In this document: positions 8,894 to 17,874 of the stretch, piece by piece
Layout: each line of letters starts with the position of its first letter
Numbering within the stretch: the first letter of the stretch is position 1
Source: Caballeronia sp. dw_276
GTDB lineage: Bacteria > Pseudomonadota > Gammaproteobacteria > Burkholderiales > Burkholderiaceae
Assembly: GCF_018449635.1 (NCBI RefSeq)
Contig: NZ_JAAVUV010000002.1
Location: 558,001 to 622,000, forward strand
Direction: 5' to 3'
Length of the DNA: 64,000 nucleotides
The notes under the pieces: model-generated
The model's database searches: none
Told to the model about the DNA's origin: nothing
What the model saw: the letters and a program-made list of their open reading frames with translations, nothing else
Position numbers and translations under genes: made by a program

Positions 8894-10068
8894 CAAACTT
8901 TCCTCTGGATTTCTTCAACTGGTAATTTCAAGCGCACGATCTCCGCGAAATAGCGCGCGCCTATGGACAAGATGGCGTCGTTGAAGTCGTACCTGCCGTT
9001 GTGAAGCGGGGTCGCGCCAGCTTCGCCATTGGCGCCATTGCCTATGAACGCAAAGTTGCCCGGCACCACTTCGAGGAATGCGCCGAAGTCTTCGGAGATC
9101 ATCATCGGGGCGACGTTGCCGTCCACGTTATCTGCGCCCACCACAGCCGTCGCCGCCGCAACCGCGGTCGCTACGCAGGAAGGCGTGTTGACCGTCGGTA
9201 CGAACTCGTGCGTGTATTCGAACGTGCATTGCGCGCCGTGCGCGGCGCTTATGCCTTCGCACAAGACGCGCATGCGCTGTTCGAGCAGTTGCTGAACCGC
9301 TGGCGCATAGCTGCGTGTATCGCCCTTGATCACGACCTCACCGGGGATTGCGTTGCGTATGCCGTCGGTGAAAAGCTCGGTGCACGATACGACTGCGGGC
9401 ACACCCGGCTCCACGCTTCTCGATACAACCGTCTGCAACGCCAGCACTATTTCCGCCGCAATCACAATCGGATCGATGGTCATGTGCGGCCGCGCCGCAT
9501 GTCCTCCGCGTCCATTGATACGGATAACGAAGTTATCTTCACTCGCCATGATTCCGTCGGCGCGTGTCGAAATCGTGCCTGCGCGAAGACCTGGAATGTT
9601 ATGCACGCCGTAGATTTCATCGACAGGAAAACGCTCGAAAAGCTTGTCGGCAATCATCGCCTTTGCGCCTTTGCCGTATTCTTCCGCCGGCTGGAAAATG
9701 AAGCGCACCGTGCCGTTGAAATCGCGCCGGTCGCATAGCAACTTTGCGGCGCCTAGCACCATGCTCATGTGGCCATCGTGCCCGCATGCATGCGACTTCC
9801 CCGCATGCACCGATGCATGGCTGCGCTCAGGGGCATGCTCGTGGATATTCAGCGCGTCCATTTCGGCGCGCAGGCCGATCACCCCGGGTCCATCGCCGCA
9901 AACGAGATTCGCGACAAAACCCGTCCCGCCGATACCCCGCGTCACATCCAGCCCAAGACCTTCCAGCACATCAGCCGCGAATGCGCTGGTCTTGTGTTCC
10001 TCGAACCCCGTTTCGGGCACACGATGAAACCAGTGCCGCCACTGCGTCAATTGCTGCTCGAATTCCAT
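8893..10068 (-). CDS. M20 family metallo-amidohydrolase (hippurate hydrolase-like)
   Basis: The 391-residue M20D amidohydrolase carries metal-site motifs RAEMDALNI, HACGHDGHMSM and QPAEEYGKGA, the dimerisation segment around GRGGHAARPH, and the late EDFGAF motif. Relatives hydrolyse N-acylamino acids, including hippurate and indole-acetyl amino acids. Coupling to dpaL suggests it releases an amino acid such as diaminopropionate from an acylated precursor; this is inference. GAGGAG lies just upstream of the start. It is the first gene of a two-gene operon divergent from an Lrp regulator. Confidence 0.88.
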   Translation of the reverse strand: MEFEQQLTQWRHWFHRVPETGFEEHKTSAFAADVLEGLGLDVTRGIGGTGFVANLVCGDGPGVIGLRAEMDALNIHEHAPERSHASVHAGKSHACGHDGHMSMVLGAAKLLCDRRDFNGTVRFIFQPAEEYGKGAKAMIADKLFERFPVDEIYGVHNIPGLRAGTISTRADGIMASEDNFVIRINGRGGHAARPHMTIDPIVIAAEIVLALQTVVSRSVEPGVPAVVSCTELFTDGIRNAIPGEVVIKGDTRSYAPAVQQLLEQRMRVLCEGISAAHGAQCTFEYTHEFVPTVNTPSCVATAVAAATAVVGADNVDGNVAPMMISEDFGAFLEVVPGNFAFIGNGANGEAGATPLHNGRYDFNDAILSIGARYFAEIVRLKLPVEEIQRKV

Positions 10069-10214
10069 TGCGCGTCTCCTCTGCGTTGTACTGACTCCAG
10101 TATAAGAACGCAGCGTGATAAAAAATCCCGCAAAAATGCGGATCGCTGATAATTCGATTCAATTTATGCCGCTTACACTCGATGAATACCGCATCGCTCA
10201 ACCGGAACACACGC

Positions 10215-10694
10215 ATGGCACTCGATCGGCTCGACGTCCGCATCCTCAACTTGCTGCAGGAAAACGCGGCCACGCCGTTGCGCGTGATCGCGACCGAAGC
10301 CAATGCGTCGGTCGCAACCTGCCAGCGCAGGATCGCGCAACTCAAAGCGGACGGTGTGTTGCTGAAGGAAGTTGCGATTGTTGACCGCATGCGCGTGGGG
10401 CGGCCGCTGACCATCTTTGTATCAGTGGAACTGGACAAGCAGAACGATTCGCTGCTGCGCGCGTTCGAGCGACGCATGATGAACGAAGCCGATGTGATGG
10501 CGTGCTACGAGGTATCGGGGGAATTTGACTTTCTGCTGATTGTGAATTCCGCGTCTATGGAGACGTATCACGCATTCACGCGAAGGCTCTTTTCATCGAA
10601 CAACAATGTGCGCAACTTCAAGAGCAACTTCGCAATGAACTGCTCGAAGTTCGAGACGAAGATTCCTCTGGATGATCCAGAGGAATCAGCTTAA
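10215..10694 (+). CDS. Lrp/AsnC-family transcriptional regulator
   Basis: The 159-residue Lrp-type regulator has an N-terminal helix-turn-helix (LDRLDVRILNLLQENAATPLRVIATEANASVATCQRRI) and a C-terminal RAM ligand domain containing VMACYEVSGEFDFLLIV. The ATG at 10215 has GGAA seven bases upstream and gives a typical N-terminus; ATG 10182 would add 11 residues. It is divergent from the M20/dpaL operon, across a gap of about 146 bp that must hold both promoters, and is the likely amino-acid-responsive regulator. It overlaps the aminotransferase gene by 4 bp in convergent orientation. Confidence 0.9.
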   Translation: MALDRLDVRILNLLQENAATPLRVIATEANASVATCQRRIAQLKADGVLLKEVAIVDRMRVGRPLTIFVSVELDKQNDSLLRAFERRMMNEADVMACYEVSGEFDFLLIVNSASMETYHAFTRRLFSSNNNVRNFKSNFAMNCSKFETKIPLDDPEESA

Positions 10695-11869
10695 CGCTTG
10701 ATGCTGGCTACGAACGTCGCAATGCGGTCGCATGCTTCGGCAAGACGGGCTTCGTCGAGTACAAACCCCAGCCGCACGAAACCCGCGGCGGTGTCGCCGA
10801 ACGCGCTGGCGTCGAGCACCGACACACCTTGTGCGCGAAACAATTGCCAACTGAAGTCGTAGGCATTCAGGCCCGTACCGGTGACGTCGACCATCATGAA
10901 CATGCCGGCCTCAGGCAACAGGCAATGCAAGCCGGGCACATCGCGCAAACGGTCGAACACAATATCGCGACGACGCCGGTAAATCTCGCGCATGTCCGCA
11001 ACGATCTGCGGACGGTTCTCGAGCGCCGTCATTGCGGCTTGCTGGATGAACCCCGGCAAGCCGTAAAGCATGCATAAAGCCAGCCGCCCAAGATGTTCGA
11101 TAAGCGTCTTCGGACCGATCACCCAGCCCACGCGCCACCCCGGCATTGCGTGCGATTTCGACAAGCTGCCAATCGTGACGGTGCGCTCGGCCATGCCCTC
11201 CAGCGAAGCAATGCTGACATGCTCGCGATCGAACGTGAGATCGGCGTAGACCTCATCGGACACGATCCACAGATCGTGTTTTCTCGCAAATGCAGCAATG
11301 CACTCAAGATCGGCGCGCGGCATGACGACACCGGTCGGATTGCAAGGCGTCGCGAAGAAAATGGCTTTCGTGCGCGGCGTGATCGCGGCTTCGAGCGCGT
11401 CGCAATCGAGATGAAATGCCTTCGCCGGATCCACGGCTACCGGCACGAGCGTCGCGCCGGTGACGCGCACGCTTGCCTCGTAGGTCAGGTACATGGGTTC
11501 GGGCACGATGATTTCATCGCCCGCTTCACACAAGCACAACGATGTCGCGAACAGTCCGTTCTGTGCGCCCGCGACGACGATCACGTTGGTTTCATCTGTA
11601 CCTTCGTTGCCGGTCTGCCGCACATGATCGCGCGCGATGGAAGCACGAAGCGGCGCACGTCCCACCACTTCCGCGTAATGCGTATCGCCGTCGCGCAGCG
11701 CATTGACCGCGCGATCGACGATCACTTCAGGCGTTGCGAAATCCGGATCGCCGACGCTCAGAATGATCACGTCTTCACCTTTATTGAAGGCTTGTTGCGC
11801 CGCGTGATGAATTTCCCACGCAGCCGTGCGTTTGCCTTGCAGACGCTCGACGAGATTCGAATACTTCAT
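10691..11869 (-). CDS. class I/II aminotransferase, arginine:pyruvate transaminase (AruH)-like
   Basis: The 392-residue fold-type I PLP aminotransferase shows LSVGDPDFATP near the N-terminus, FATPCNPTG, WIVSDEVYADL and the PLP lysine in GSLSKSHAMPGWRVGW. From memory, segments such as THYAEVVGRAPLR, EPMYLTYEA and LALCMLYGLPGFIQ follow Pseudomonas AruH closely, which starts the arginine transaminase pathway. No aruI (ketoarginine decarboxylase) is nearby, so the amino donor is not settled. It is flanked by an Lrp gene (convergent) and a LysR gene on the same strand. Confidence 0.82.
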   Translation of the reverse strand: MKYSNLVERLQGKRTAAWEIHHAAQQAFNKGEDVIILSVGDPDFATPEVIVDRAVNALRDGDTHYAEVVGRAPLRASIARDHVRQTGNEGTDETNVIVVAGAQNGLFATSLCLCEAGDEIIVPEPMYLTYEASVRVTGATLVPVAVDPAKAFHLDCDALEAAITPRTKAIFFATPCNPTGVVMPRADLECIAAFARKHDLWIVSDEVYADLTFDREHVSIASLEGMAERTVTIGSLSKSHAMPGWRVGWVIGPKTLIEHLGRLALCMLYGLPGFIQQAAMTALENRPQIVADMREIYRRRRDIVFDRLRDVPGLHCLLPEAGMFMMVDVTGTGLNAYDFSWQLFRAQGVSVLDASAFGDTAAGFVRLGFVLDEARLAEACDRIATFVASIKR

Positions 11870-11914
11870 GCGGCCACTCCTTTGAACGCGTTTCGTTTGA
11901 TTATAGCGACGGTC

Positions 11915-12838
11915 TTATCGGTTATTCATGGCCGCAGCGCCGAGGTTCGTCGCGAGAAAATTCAGCAACGCCTGCACGCGCGGAGAGCGGCCTTTGCGCG
12001 ATGGCGCGAGCGCCGTGACTGGCGCGCTGCCGAAGTCCCATTCGCCAAGCAGCCGCACGAGATTGCCCGACGCAACCGCATCCGCCACGTCCCATTGCGA
12101 ACGCAGCACGAGCCCAAGACCATCCTCGGCCCATCGGCGCGCGACACTGCCGTCGTTCGTGCTGAATGCCGCGGTGACGCGAAGCGCAAGCGGCGTCGAA
12201 TGCTTCGTGCCGGCTTGCAATCGCCTCCGGCGCATGCGCCAGAGCGTCACGTCTTCATCGTTTTCACGGATGCAGATGCAATCATGGTCCAGGATCTCGC
12301 GCGGTTCACGCGGATACCCGCGCGCCGCGACATAACCCGGACTTGCGCATAACCATCGCTCGTTGGCGAGCAATGGCCGCGCGGTCCACGACGTATCGCG
12401 CACCGTGCCGATCTGGATCACGACGTCGGCGTCGTGGCTATGCGGCCAGGGCGTTTCCAGCAGGTCGAGTTGCAGCCGGATCTCCGGGTTCTCGCGCGCG
12501 AAACGCGCGAGCAAGGGCGCGACGTGCACGCGGCCAAAGCCGAACGGCGCGGCGATCCGGATATGACCTGCGAGCCGCGCGGTCTGGTCGCGGAAGGTAT
12601 CGGGGAGTGCTTCGATGGCGGCGAGCAAGCCTTGTGCTTCGCGCGCGAGGCGGGCGCCGTCGGCAGTCAGCGACATGTTTCGTGCATCGCGCGTGGCAAG
12701 CGTTACGCCCAGCGTTTCTTCCAGCTTCTTGAGCCGCATGGAAAGCGCCGATGTCGTCACGTTGAGCACGCGCGCCGCCGCGCTGAGCGATTCCGATCGC
12801 GCGAGCGTGGTGACGAGCCTGAGGTCCGCGAGTTCCAT
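11915..12838 (-). CDS. LysR-family transcriptional regulator
   Basis: The 307-residue LysR regulator has an N-terminal winged helix (DLRLVTTLARSESLSAAARVLNVTTSALSMRLKKLE) and a CrgA-like effector domain (IRIAAPFGFGRVHVAPLLARF; TNDGSVARRWAEDGLGLVLRSQWDV). It is divergent from the HAD hydrolase/DSD1 operon, with 77 bp between the starts, so that operon is its probable target. The inducer may be the beta-hydroxy-D-amino acid used by the operon, which is inference. Confidence 0.9.
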   Translation of the reverse strand: MELADLRLVTTLARSESLSAAARVLNVTTSALSMRLKKLEETLGVTLATRDARNMSLTADGARLAREAQGLLAAIEALPDTFRDQTARLAGHIRIAAPFGFGRVHVAPLLARFARENPEIRLQLDLLETPWPHSHDADVVIQIGTVRDTSWTARPLLANERWLCASPGYVAARGYPREPREILDHDCICIRENDEDVTLWRMRRRRLQAGTKHSTPLALRVTAAFSTNDGSVARRWAEDGLGLVLRSQWDVADAVASGNLVRLLGEWDFGSAPVTALAPSRKGRSPRVQALLNFLATNLGAAAMNNR

Positions 12839-12873
12839 CGTTCAATTTTACTTAAGGATAGATATGCTTGAAT

Positions 12874-12888
12874 TTAACCATAGCTTAA
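12874..12888. promoter_or_regulatory. candidate LysR binding site
   Basis: TTAACCATAGCTTAA, a T-N13-A element with TTAA at both ends, lies in the 77-bp AT-rich gap between the LysR gene and the HAD gene. LysR sites usually have a T-N11-A dyad near the divergent promoters. The dyad is short, so this is only a positional candidate. Confidence 0.35.
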
Positions 12889-12915
12889 TGTTTTGTGAGT
12901 AGAGTTGCGTCCATC

Positions 12916-13587
12916 ATGCCAAATCAATCTGCCTCGACTTATCCGAAAGCGGTGCTGTTCGACCTGCTGACTGCGCTGCTGGATTCATGGACCTTGTGGA
13001 ACCGCGCGGCCGGGAACGAAGCCGCGGGACGCACATGGCGCGCGGAATATCTGCGCCTGACTTACAACTGCGGCGCATATGTGCCTTACGAAGAACTCGT
13101 GCGTCAGGCCGCGTTGCGAGTTGGCTTGAACGACTCGGCGCCCCGCACGCTCGAAGCGCAATGGCTGCAACTCGCGCCATGGAGCGGCGCCCGCGACACG
13201 CTGCGCAAGCTCGTTCCACACTGCAAGCTGGCGATTGTCACCAACTGCTCGAACCGCCTGGGCCAGCAAGCCGCCGGACTATTCGATATCGATTGGGATG
13301 TCATCGTGACAGCGGAAAACGCGGGCTTCTATAAACCCGATCCGCGTCCTTATCAACGCGCGCTGGATCAGCTGAACGTCGGGGCGCACGATGCTGCCTT
13401 CGTTGCCGGATCGAGCTATGACATGTTCGGCACCGCGAAGCTCGGCTTGCGTACTTACTGGCATAACCGCGTGGGCCTCGATCTCGTCGATGGTGCGCAG
13501 GCGCCCGAAATCGAAGCGCCCACATTCGACGCGCTGCTGCCGTGGCTGCGCGATTTCGGTTTATCGAAGGAAGGCTCTGCAGAATGA
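12916..13587 (+). CDS. HAD-superfamily hydrolase
   Basis: The 223-residue HAD-like protein belongs to the haloacid-dehalogenase/phosphatase group, with VLFDLLTALLDS (motif I), IVTNCSNR (motif II), a motif III lysine in AGFYKPDPRPYQ and VAGSSYDMFGTAKLG (motif IV). The usual DxxGT of motif I reads DLLTA, so the motif I Thr is shifted. ATG 12916 is preferred over a GTG at 12895. The stop overlaps the start of the next gene (ATGA), so the protein is coupled to the D-amino-acid lyase. It may dephosphorylate a small metabolite linked to that enzyme. Confidence 0.82.
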   Translation: MPNQSASTYPKAVLFDLLTALLDSWTLWNRAAGNEAAGRTWRAEYLRLTYNCGAYVPYEELVRQAALRVGLNDSAPRTLEAQWLQLAPWSGARDTLRKLVPHCKLAIVTNCSNRLGQQAAGLFDIDWDVIVTAENAGFYKPDPRPYQRALDQLNVGAHDAAFVAGSSYDMFGTAKLGLRTYWHNRVGLDLVDGAQAPEIEAPTFDALLPWLRDFGLSKEGSAE

Positions 13588-14714
13588 CGCTCGACCAGAT
13601 AGAAACACCCGCCGCGTTGATCGACCGGCCGCGCATGATGCGCAATATCGAACGCATGCAGGCACATATGGACGCGCTCGGCGTGGCGTTCAGGCCGCAT
13701 GTGAAGACTTCGAAGTGCGTGCATGTCGCGCGCGCACAGCGCGATGCAGGCGCGCGCGGCATCACGGTGTCCACGCTCAAGGAAGCGGAACAGTTCTTCG
13801 CGGCCGGTTTCGGCGACATTCTGTATGCGGTGGGAATGGTTGCATCGAAATTGCCGCGCGCGCTGGCGTTGAAGCAAGCCGGTTGCGATTTGAAACTGAT
13901 CGTCGATAACCTCGAATCCGCGCAAGCCGTTGCGGAATTCGGCGGGCTGCATGGCGAGACGTTCGAGGTATGGATCGAAATCGATACCGATGGCCATCGC
14001 TCCGGCGTCAAGCCTGATGAACCTCGCTTGATCGATATCGGTCGTGCGCTGAATGGCAACGGCGCGCGCCTGGGCGGCGTGCTGACACACGCCGGATCGA
14101 GCTACGAATTGAACACGCCCGATGCCCTCGCAGCGCTCGCCGAACAGGAACGCGCCGGCTGCGTGCACGCGGCCGAGCGCTTGCGCAATGCGGGCTTGCC
14201 GTGCGATGTCGTCAGCGTCGGTTCCACGCCGACCGCGCTTGCCGCGCGTCATCTTGAAGGCGTGACCGAGGTTCGCGCGGGCGTCTATGTGTTCTTCGAT
14301 CTGGTGATGCGCAACGTCGGCGTTTGCGATACCACCAATCTGGCGCTGAGCGTGCTGACAACGGTCATTGGTCATCAGGCGGACAAAGGCTGGGCCATTC
14401 TCGATGCCGGCTGGATGGCGATGAGCCGCGATCGTGGCACGGCGAAGCAGACGCACGATTATGGTTATGGCCAGCCTTGCACGTTCGACGGTTCACCGCT
14501 CGAAGGCTACACGTTGACCGGCGCGAATCAGGAACATGGGATTCTCGCGAACACGGGTGATCCGGATACGGACATCGCCGCGCATTTGCCGGTCGGCACG
14601 CGGCTTTTGATCTTGCCGAACCACGCCTGCGCGACTGGCGCGCAATACCCCGCTTATCACGCGCGCTCGGGGGAAGACGAGATCGAAGTGTGGAATCGGT
14701 TTTACGGCTGGTAA
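13584..14714 (+). CDS. DSD1-family PLP enzyme (D-threonine aldolase / D-serine dehydratase-like)
   Basis: The 376-residue fold-type III PLP enzyme has an alanine-racemase-like N-terminal barrel and a C-terminal metal-binding domain. PLP is expected on the lysine in FRPHVKTSKC. The C-terminal PNHACATG provides the His/Cys metal ligands known from D-serine dehydratase and D-threonine aldolase. Such enzymes need a divalent metal and act on beta-hydroxy-D-amino acids. ATG 13584 overlaps the HAD stop by 4 bp. The operon is divergent from a LysR regulator. Sequence alone does not separate aldolase from dehydratase activity. Confidence 0.87.
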   Translation: MTLDQIETPAALIDRPRMMRNIERMQAHMDALGVAFRPHVKTSKCVHVARAQRDAGARGITVSTLKEAEQFFAAGFGDILYAVGMVASKLPRALALKQAGCDLKLIVDNLESAQAVAEFGGLHGETFEVWIEIDTDGHRSGVKPDEPRLIDIGRALNGNGARLGGVLTHAGSSYELNTPDALAALAEQERAGCVHAAERLRNAGLPCDVVSVGSTPTALAARHLEGVTEVRAGVYVFFDLVMRNVGVCDTTNLALSVLTTVIGHQADKGWAILDAGWMAMSRDRGTAKQTHDYGYGQPCTFDGSPLEGYTLTGANQEHGILANTGDPDTDIAAHLPVGTRLLILPNHACATGAQYPAYHARSGEDEIEVWNRFYGW

Positions 14715-14810
14715 TCGAACACAACTCGTCAGACAACAAATCGCGCAAACACCCGCTAAACAACGCTCAGCGGTCAAACTCACCTTCAAATTTGTGTCAA
14801 AGGGTCAACA

Positions 14811-14835
14811 GACAACTTTTTTGTCGGACTATAAT
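14811..14835 (+). promoter_or_regulatory. promoter-like element upstream of the catalase gene
   Basis: A perfect -10-like TATAAT at 14830-14835 is preceded by an inverted repeat, GACAA-CTTTT-TTGTC (14811-14825), in the spacer position. No good -35 TTGACA is present at 17 bp, so activation or ECF use is possible. The region lies 65 bp before the catalase ATG. It is a candidate promoter with an overlapping operator. Confidence 0.45.
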
Positions 14836-14899
14836 TACCGCCTTCTGACTTCCTGGCTTGCCGGCATCGCCGATCAAAGGCCGATTCCACGTGGCAGCA

Positions 14900-15997
14900 A
14901 TGAAGCCAAGCATCGCCATGAATGAAACGCGCCGCCATTCCAGCCTGATATCCCGCTACGCCCTGATCGCTGTATCGATTGGCGCTATCGCGGGCTTGTT
15001 TGCCTGGACCGGCGGATGGATTCGTTGGCCGTCAACTCAACAAGCGCTTACTCCAGCTCGGCTGATCGATGCATTCGAAGCCGATACCAGTCCGCACCCT
15101 GGCTTCCGGCGCAATCATGCGAAGGGCGTGTGCGTGAGCGGCCATTTCGAAAGCAACGGCAACGGTGCGCAGCTTTCGCGGGCGAGCGTTTTCAAGGCGG
15201 GCGTCGTGCCTTTGGTCGGGCGCTTGTCGGCGCCGGGTTTCGACCCGACGCAAGAAGACGATACCGCCATGGTCCGCAGTTTCGCGCTGCGCTTCACGAC
15301 AAGCGATGGCGAACAATGGCGCATGGCGATGAACTCCGTGCCGATCTTCGCCGTCCGCACGCCCGAAGCGCTGTATCAGCAATTGGCCGCATTGCGGCCG
15401 GACGCCGCGAGCGGCCGCGTGGACCCCGCGAAGATGGAGATGTTCCTGGAAAAACACCCGGAAACAAAGGCGTTTCACGAATGGCTGGCGAGTCACCCGG
15501 CGTCATCGAACTTTTATAACGCCAGTTACTTCAGCATCAACGCGTTCAGGTTTACCAACGCTCAAGGCAACACGCGTTTTGTCCGATGGAGCGTCGTGCC
15601 CGACGCAACGTACCAGCCGGTCAGTGCAGCCATGACACGCGATCCGGATTTTCTCGCTCACGACCTGAGCAAGCGGCTCGAGCGCGGTCCGGTGCGCTGG
15701 AATTTGATGATCACGCCGGCCGCGCCCGGAGATCCCACGAACGACGCCACGCGCGTCTGGCCGCAAGAGCGGGAGTTGCATCGCGTGGACGCGGGGGTTT
15801 TGGTAATCGACAAAGCGGAATCGCAAATCGATGGCGCCTGTCGCGACATCAACTTCGACCCGCTGGTTTTGCCGGCTGGGATCGAGCCATCGGACGATCC
15901 GCTGCTGGCTGCGCGTTCGTCGGCTTATGCGGTTTCTTTCAACCGTCGTACACGCGAAGAAGCACAGGCGGCGCAATCGGCAAATACACGGCGCTAG
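14900..15997 (+). CDS. SrpA-like small catalase-family peroxidase, membrane-anchored
   Basis: The 365-residue protein of the minimal catalase (SrpA) group has an N-terminal hydrophobic segment (about residues 17-38, YALIAVSIGAIAGLFAWTGG) that anchors or exports it. The heme-side histidine is in RRNHAKGVCVSG. The proximal heme tyrosine lies in a C-terminal R-x-x-x-Y motif, RSSAYAVSF. It is shorter than clade 1-3 catalases, as expected for this group, and probably removes peroxides in the periplasm. ATG 14900 is chosen over a TTG at 14858. The ECF sigma/anti-sigma pair 138 bp downstream probably forms one oxidative-stress unit with it. Confidence 0.85.
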   Translation: MKPSIAMNETRRHSSLISRYALIAVSIGAIAGLFAWTGGWIRWPSTQQALTPARLIDAFEADTSPHPGFRRNHAKGVCVSGHFESNGNGAQLSRASVFKAGVVPLVGRLSAPGFDPTQEDDTAMVRSFALRFTTSDGEQWRMAMNSVPIFAVRTPEALYQQLAALRPDAASGRVDPAKMEMFLEKHPETKAFHEWLASHPASSNFYNASYFSINAFRFTNAQGNTRFVRWSVVPDATYQPVSAAMTRDPDFLAHDLSKRLERGPVRWNLMITPAAPGDPTNDATRVWPQERELHRVDAGVLVIDKAESQIDGACRDINFDPLVLPAGIEPSDDPLLAARSSAYAVSFNRRTREEAQAAQSANTRR

Positions 15998-16135
15998 GCC
16001 CCTCGCATGCTGCGGCCCGTGCGCGGCAAAATGTCCGATCTCAAGTTAAACTACGCGGTTCGTTTTACGCAGCGCTCACGTGCATGCTGCCAGCAGCACT
16101 CGGACAAGACACTGGTACCAGGAGATATTCGTTCG

Positions 16136-16681
16136 ATGAACGGTGCAGACTTACCAAGCATGCTTCCCGAGATGCTGCCGCGCTTGTGGGCCTTCGCGCT
16201 GCGCATATCGGGCGACCGGCACGACGCCGAGGATCTCGTCCAGCGCGCGTGCCTTCGCGCGCTCGAACGGGCGCATCAATTGCAGCCCGATACAGCCCCG
16301 TTAAGCTGGATGTTTTCGATCGTGCATTCCACCTGGATCAACGAGTTGCGGGCGCGAAGCGTGCGCAAACGTTCCAGCATGGAATGGGATGACGACTTCC
16401 TGGAAAACATTGCCGACCCTGTCGATAAAGGCCCGGAAACGCAGCTGATGCACGGGCAGATCATCAGCGCCGTGGAGCGCCTGCCCGAAGCGCAGCGCGT
16501 GGTCATGCTGCTGGTCGCGGTCGAAGGCCTGAGTTATCAGGAAGCTGCAGATGTACTCGAGGTTCCTATCGGAACCGTCATGAGCCGCTTATCGCGCGCA
16601 CGGCAAGCCGTCGGCGCGCAATTCGGCACGCACGAACCGAAGTCAAAAGCCTCGGCGACGCGAAAGGACTCAATTGCATGA
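16136..16681 (+). CDS. ECF-type RNA polymerase sigma factor
   Basis: The 181-residue sigma-70 family factor has only regions 2 and 4. Region 2 runs from about 10-85 (LWAFALRISGDRHDAEDLVQRACLRALE, then WMFSIVHSTWINELRAR) and region 4 from about 110-160 (LPEAQRVVMLLVAVEGLSYQEAADVLEVPIGTVMSRLSRAR). ATG 16136 follows AGGAGA at good spacing; a longer open frame starts at 16007. The last codons overlap the anti-sigma gene by 4 bp, the classic coupled sigma/anti-sigma arrangement. The upstream catalase suggests a peroxide or envelope-stress regulon. Confidence 0.93.
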   Translation: MNGADLPSMLPEMLPRLWAFALRISGDRHDAEDLVQRACLRALERAHQLQPDTAPLSWMFSIVHSTWINELRARSVRKRSSMEWDDDFLENIADPVDKGPETQLMHGQIISAVERLPEAQRVVMLLVAVEGLSYQEAADVLEVPIGTVMSRLSRARQAVGAQFGTHEPKSKASATRKDSIA

Positions 16682-17568
16682 AGACCGATGAAATAACCTT
16701 AATGGCGTATGTCGACGGTGAACTGCCGATCGACCGGCGCCATGAAGTCGAGGAACACATACGGGCGTCAGCCGAAGCCGCTGAGCTGGTCGAGCTGCTA
16801 AAGGCGTCGCGGGTGGATTATCAGGGCGCGTTCGCCACGCAAAATTTGCCGCCGGTACCGGATTCGTTGACGCAGAAAATCGAAGCAATGGCGCGTGCGC
16901 ATGCCGCTCCTTCCGCCGTCAACGACAGCGCTATGCCGGCGCCGGCCACCGCTCCCGTGCGCTCGCGCATGCGCTCGGTTCCGGCGTGGCTCGCGGCAGC
17001 ATGCGTGGCCGGCGCATTCTGCGGCGGATTGTTCCTGCGCCTCGGGCCTTTGCTGGACCACGGCGCATCCAGTTCGATGGCGTCAAGCAACCTCTCGCCG
17101 TGGGTGCAAGCCGCAACTGGCTATCAAAAGCTCTACACGCGCGACACGCTCGCCTATGTCAGCGAGACGCCCGAAACTTCGTCGAAAACCGTCGATGACA
17201 TCCGCCGCGAAGACGGACTTGCGTTGCGTATTCCCGATCTGCGCAATGCGGGTCTGACGTTCAAGACGGTGCAGCGCCTGCGTTTCAACAACAAGCCGCT
17301 GGTGCAGATCGTGTATCAGCCGGAAAAAGGCGAACCTGTCGCGCTGTGCGTGATGAAAGACGTGAAACCGGATCAGGCGGTAGCTGGTCAGGACGTCGAT
17401 TCCATGCGTGTGGTCACGTGGCGTCAGGCCGAGCTCAGCTATGCGCTGATCGGCAAACCCGCTGGCGTGGACCTCAATGCGCTCGGCAAGCAGATCTCGA
17501 ACCGCGAGGTCGAGCAGCTTTTTAGCGATGCAACCTCCGCGACGCAGCCCAAAGCATCGGCTAGCTGA
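16678..17568 (+). CDS. transmembrane anti-sigma factor
   Basis: The 296-residue protein has a cytoplasmic anti-sigma domain (1-75, starting MKTDEITLMAYVDGELP), one transmembrane helix (about 102-122, VPAWLAAACVAGAFCGGLFL) and a periplasmic domain of about 170 residues (GLALRIPDLRNAGLTFKTVQRLRF and ALCVMKDVKPD). It lacks the HxxxCxxC zinc motif of ZAS anti-sigma factors. The ATGA overlap with the sigma gene marks its partner. The periplasmic part presumably senses the signal and the N-terminus releases the sigma factor. A close paralogue lies about 540 bp downstream. A terminator follows. Confidence 0.9.
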   Translation: MKTDEITLMAYVDGELPIDRRHEVEEHIRASAEAAELVELLKASRVDYQGAFATQNLPPVPDSLTQKIEAMARAHAAPSAVNDSAMPAPATAPVRSRMRSVPAWLAAACVAGAFCGGLFLRLGPLLDHGASSSMASSNLSPWVQAATGYQKLYTRDTLAYVSETPETSSKTVDDIRREDGLALRIPDLRNAGLTFKTVQRLRFNNKPLVQIVYQPEKGEPVALCVMKDVKPDQAVAGQDVDSMRVVTWRQAELSYALIGKPAGVDLNALGKQISNREVEQLFSDATSATQPKASAS

Positions 17569-17584
17569 CTCCTCGCACTTGCAT

Positions 17585-17613
17585 ACGCCGTGCGTTCGAC
17601 CCGCGGCGTTTTT
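17585..17613 (+). terminator. Rho-independent terminator of the sigma/anti-sigma operon
   Basis: ACGCCG and CGGCGT form a 6-bp GC-rich stem with a 13-base loop, followed by TTTT. It starts 17 bases past the anti-sigma stop. The stem is short but well placed. Confidence 0.65.
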
Positions 17614-17874
17614 CGCTCCGCAACCTACAACGTGTGGTTTGCAGGAAACAACGATTAAGCATCCGCACCAAATCACAGTTACACTTGTTACAGGTTCGGC
17701 TGAGGCTAGACTGCGCTGGGTTTCAGGGTTTTCAATTTAATCGTGCGCATATGGAATTTTGCGTCGAACCCAGGTGTTCTTCATTTAGGACCGGTATAAC
17801 CTTGATGCGTCGTTATGGAAATCGCGTTGATTTCAGGTTGCGATTTTCTCGAAAGACAATGTAATCGAAAACCC

